A DNA stretch of 64,000 nt from Mya arenaria. Its lineage: Eukaryota > Mollusca > Bivalvia > Myida > Myidae. The stretch spans positions 21,693,045 through 21,757,044 of the forward strand of contig NC_069127.1 of the NCBI RefSeq assembly GCF_026914265.1. The letters run 5' to 3'. The translations under genes and the position numbers were made by a program. Below, in pieces: positions 61,822 to 64,000 of this stretch (position 1 is its first letter; each line of letters starts with the position of its first letter). The notes beneath the pieces were generated by a model. It saw nothing but the letters and a program-made list of their open reading frames with translations. It had not been told where the DNA came from and did not search any database.

Positions 61822-62120
61822 CAAGACGGTGGTGAAGTGGGATGTAAATCACATGCAATGATAGCTCTAGGTATAATTTGTTGATGCCATAATTAACAAA
61901 TTCTCAATCTGTTTCTTTAAGTCTTCAAATGTCTGGATTTGACTTCGATTTTTTTTCTCATTCCACTTATGGCAGTTAAACACAATTTAAGTCGTGTTGA
62001 AGTCACGGCGGGGTCAGGCCATAATGAAACAAATGGGTGCGGGCAGACCTTGATAAACACAAATGAACAAATATTTTACAAGACGGTGGTGTAGTAGGGT
62101 ATAAATCACATCCAATGCAC
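61822..62120. repeat. Locally duplicated ~45-bp block, ~255 bp apart
   Basis: TTACAAGACGGTGGTG.AGT and GTAAATCACATGCAATG-like blocks at 61822-61865 recur at 62077-62120. Non-coding. Confidence 0.55.
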
Positions 62121-62530
62121 CAGTAACGGAACATTGTTAATTTTCTGTCACACAAGGCATATTCTATCATAAATAGGACGGTATTTATTTTCGATTTACG
62201 CAATGTGTATTTGTTTCACTATAAAGTTAAGACGATCTCGTCTAACAGGGATTAACCACCACAGATGGACACACAATGAGTCATGCATAAACTTGATGTG
62301 ACGTTTGTGTTACCATGGTTACTATGTTTGCGTTGAGGAAATGTTCTGTTCAGACTAGTGTGCTTTTGTAAATACACCCAATAAGAAACGAGGACCGTTA
62401 CATTCATGTACTTGAAAAAACACATCTTATCACTTTTTCGATAAACTTACTGGAGGCTTGAACATTAAAAGTAGTTTGTCGAATTTAATATAATATAATA
62501 TGCATTAGCAAAAAACAAAATATTTCTTAC

Positions 62531-62621
62531 CTCAACCTCAAGCTCTATATCGGCTTTTACCATTTGTACCATTTTCTCTTTAGTTGATAATGCTTTGCTT
62601 ATGGTATATACGTTGTTTATT
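62531..62621 (-). CDS. Possible upstream exon (unassigned)
   Basis: 91 nt between a good acceptor (TTATTTTTCAG) and donor (GAG|GTAAGA). One frame is open: INNVYTISKALSTKEKMVQM then VKADIELEVE, which looks helical. Its 3' phase (0) does not fit the phase-1 start of the first gene C exon, so either another exon intervenes or it belongs elsewhere. Confidence 0.35.
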
Positions 62622-64000
62622 CTGAAAAATAAAGATAAAAATTAAAATAAATTCAGTGAGAGTAATATATGTTTTAAATATTTAAACAATGCTTAAATCA
62701 ATTGTCAAAAAATAGGTTCTTCGACGATATTGATACAGTTGAGTAAAATTACTAGCTGTAATTACAACGCAAATTCCATTTCAGATTGATTAACATTAAA
62801 GAACCCACAGTTATGTATTTTAAACCCGCAACAAAATGAAACATTAAAGATGCAAACGCTAAGGCCATACTATTTACCTTGTCTTCTGATACAATCTGTT
62901 TATAGATAAAGAAAAGGGCTTATAAACTATCAGGGTCGTATGACACAACCGGCTAAACCATGTTTCTCAAATTCCATATACAAATAGGATATAATTAATA
63001 AAAAGTAAGCACTTGAGCGTGAAGGAAAATGCATACTTCTATTCGCAATGATCAAACAGACCCCCTGTAGTCACTCAACAATGCATTTGTATATTTAGAC
63101 TTTCTCATAATATTACTGATCAGAAAATCTATTTAGAACAAAACCATTAAAATAATAACATATAAAGTTATTTAGTGAGTGATTTGTGTATGTACTGTAT
63201 ATATCGCAGTATATAAAAGCATTTATTACATTAGGAACATGTAAATAACAGTCAATTGTTTTATTCGCTCTGACAAAGCACAAACTATCGTAGTCGGAAT
63301 AGTTTTGATGAATATACTGAATTATTTTGTTGCACAGCATTCTTATTAAGTTTTTTTACTTCGTAACCGATTAAGGGACAAGGTATTGCCAATAGTTAGT
63401 GTACGCGCTTATTTGTGCATCAATGAAAATAAGTACTATTTAAACTTCCGCCTTTTCATTAAATGTTTTGTTGATGAACATATTATGTTTAATGAATTCA
63501 GTGATACAAGTTTCCATACTAAATGTAAGTGATAAAAGTATGAGAGCATGGTGAGGGATGATTCAACGACCAAACTGTCTTTGTCATAATTTAAAGGGCA
63601 ATAACACTTATTTGAAAATGGCTACTCAGTATTACACTTGGATTTTTATTTTCTAACGCATGGTAGTGAATAGAATCATACTAACATCATCACAGAACAT
63701 TGCCTACTTGTTTATCTTCATTGGTTTTGAAACTGTTGAAAATAACTGAGATTAAAGGTTTTGAAACTGAATGGTTCCTCATGATTTGCTTAACATGCTT
63801 GATCTACTTGATCTATTCTGTATTGTGTTTTAATGTCACCGCATTTAATGTTCGAAATAAGATTTTGTCCAATTGAAAGAAGCATTTTTTAAATCTGCCG
63901 TTCATTAATTTGGTAAAGCAACCGTTAGCTTATATTGAATTTAAAACGATGAGTTTGTACATTTTAACAGAAGCTAGATCAGTAGAGTAAAGTAAAGTAT
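62622..64000. other. No gene recognised
   Basis: AT-rich sequence to the window edge. If gene C extends upstream, its first exons may lie here or beyond, but no hydrophobic start exon was identified. Confidence 0.4.

Overview
The window looks like nuclear DNA of a mollusc, most likely a bivalve. It is AT-rich and gene-poor, with short exons separated by kilobase introns, GT-AG splice sites, many degenerate tandem arrays and decayed non-LTR retrotransposons. Several interspersed repeats look like ones I associate with bivalve genomes. That taxonomic reading is recognition, not a database result. There are no bacterial operons, CRISPR arrays or rRNA genes.

Three spliced genes can be read. Gene A (+, 1838-14264, ten exons, 345 aa) and gene B (+, 30867-39677, six exons, 234 aa) are tandem paralogues. 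Both encode a signal peptide, one ~107-residue cysteine-containing ectodomain on a single 333-bp exon, a short stalk, one membrane helix and a charged cytoplasmic tail. Their introns and 3' flanks also match, so an ancestral block of roughly 10-13 kb was duplicated. Gene A carries four cytoplasmic exons that gene B lacks, and three of them look like serial copies of one exon. Gene C (-, 57776-60814, N-terminus not found) encodes Ig-like, laminin-G-like and EGF-like modules, then a diverged copy of the same ectodomain, then a membrane helix. The shared juxtamembrane domain, which I cannot name, is the most interesting feature of the window.

Layout: 1-1800 holds repeats and a duplicated 5' flank. 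1838-14264 is gene A, whose introns hold a foldback MITE, an endonuclease fragment of a LINE, a long AT run, a tRNA-derived SINE, a GAA tract, a ~45-bp array and two near-perfect hairpins. 14857-17195 is a 16-bp minisatellite with a 48-bp higher-order period. 17490-18420 is a dead Crypton-like tyrosine recombinase. 22179-24975 is a dead jockey/CR1-like LINE with a decayed 2A-like motif. 25800-29771 is further repeats. 30867-39677 is gene B. 42295-46900 holds a 180-bp array and LINE fragments. 52000-57426 is a Tx1/L1-like LINE apparently split by about 3.2 kb. 57776-60814 is gene C. 61000-64000 is repeats and one possible upstream exon.

Functionally the three genes look like a small cluster of related single-pass cell-surface proteins. 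Adhesion or immune recognition is a guess from architecture only. Exon boundaries were set by reading frame, splice consensus and consistent phase; transcripts would settle them.
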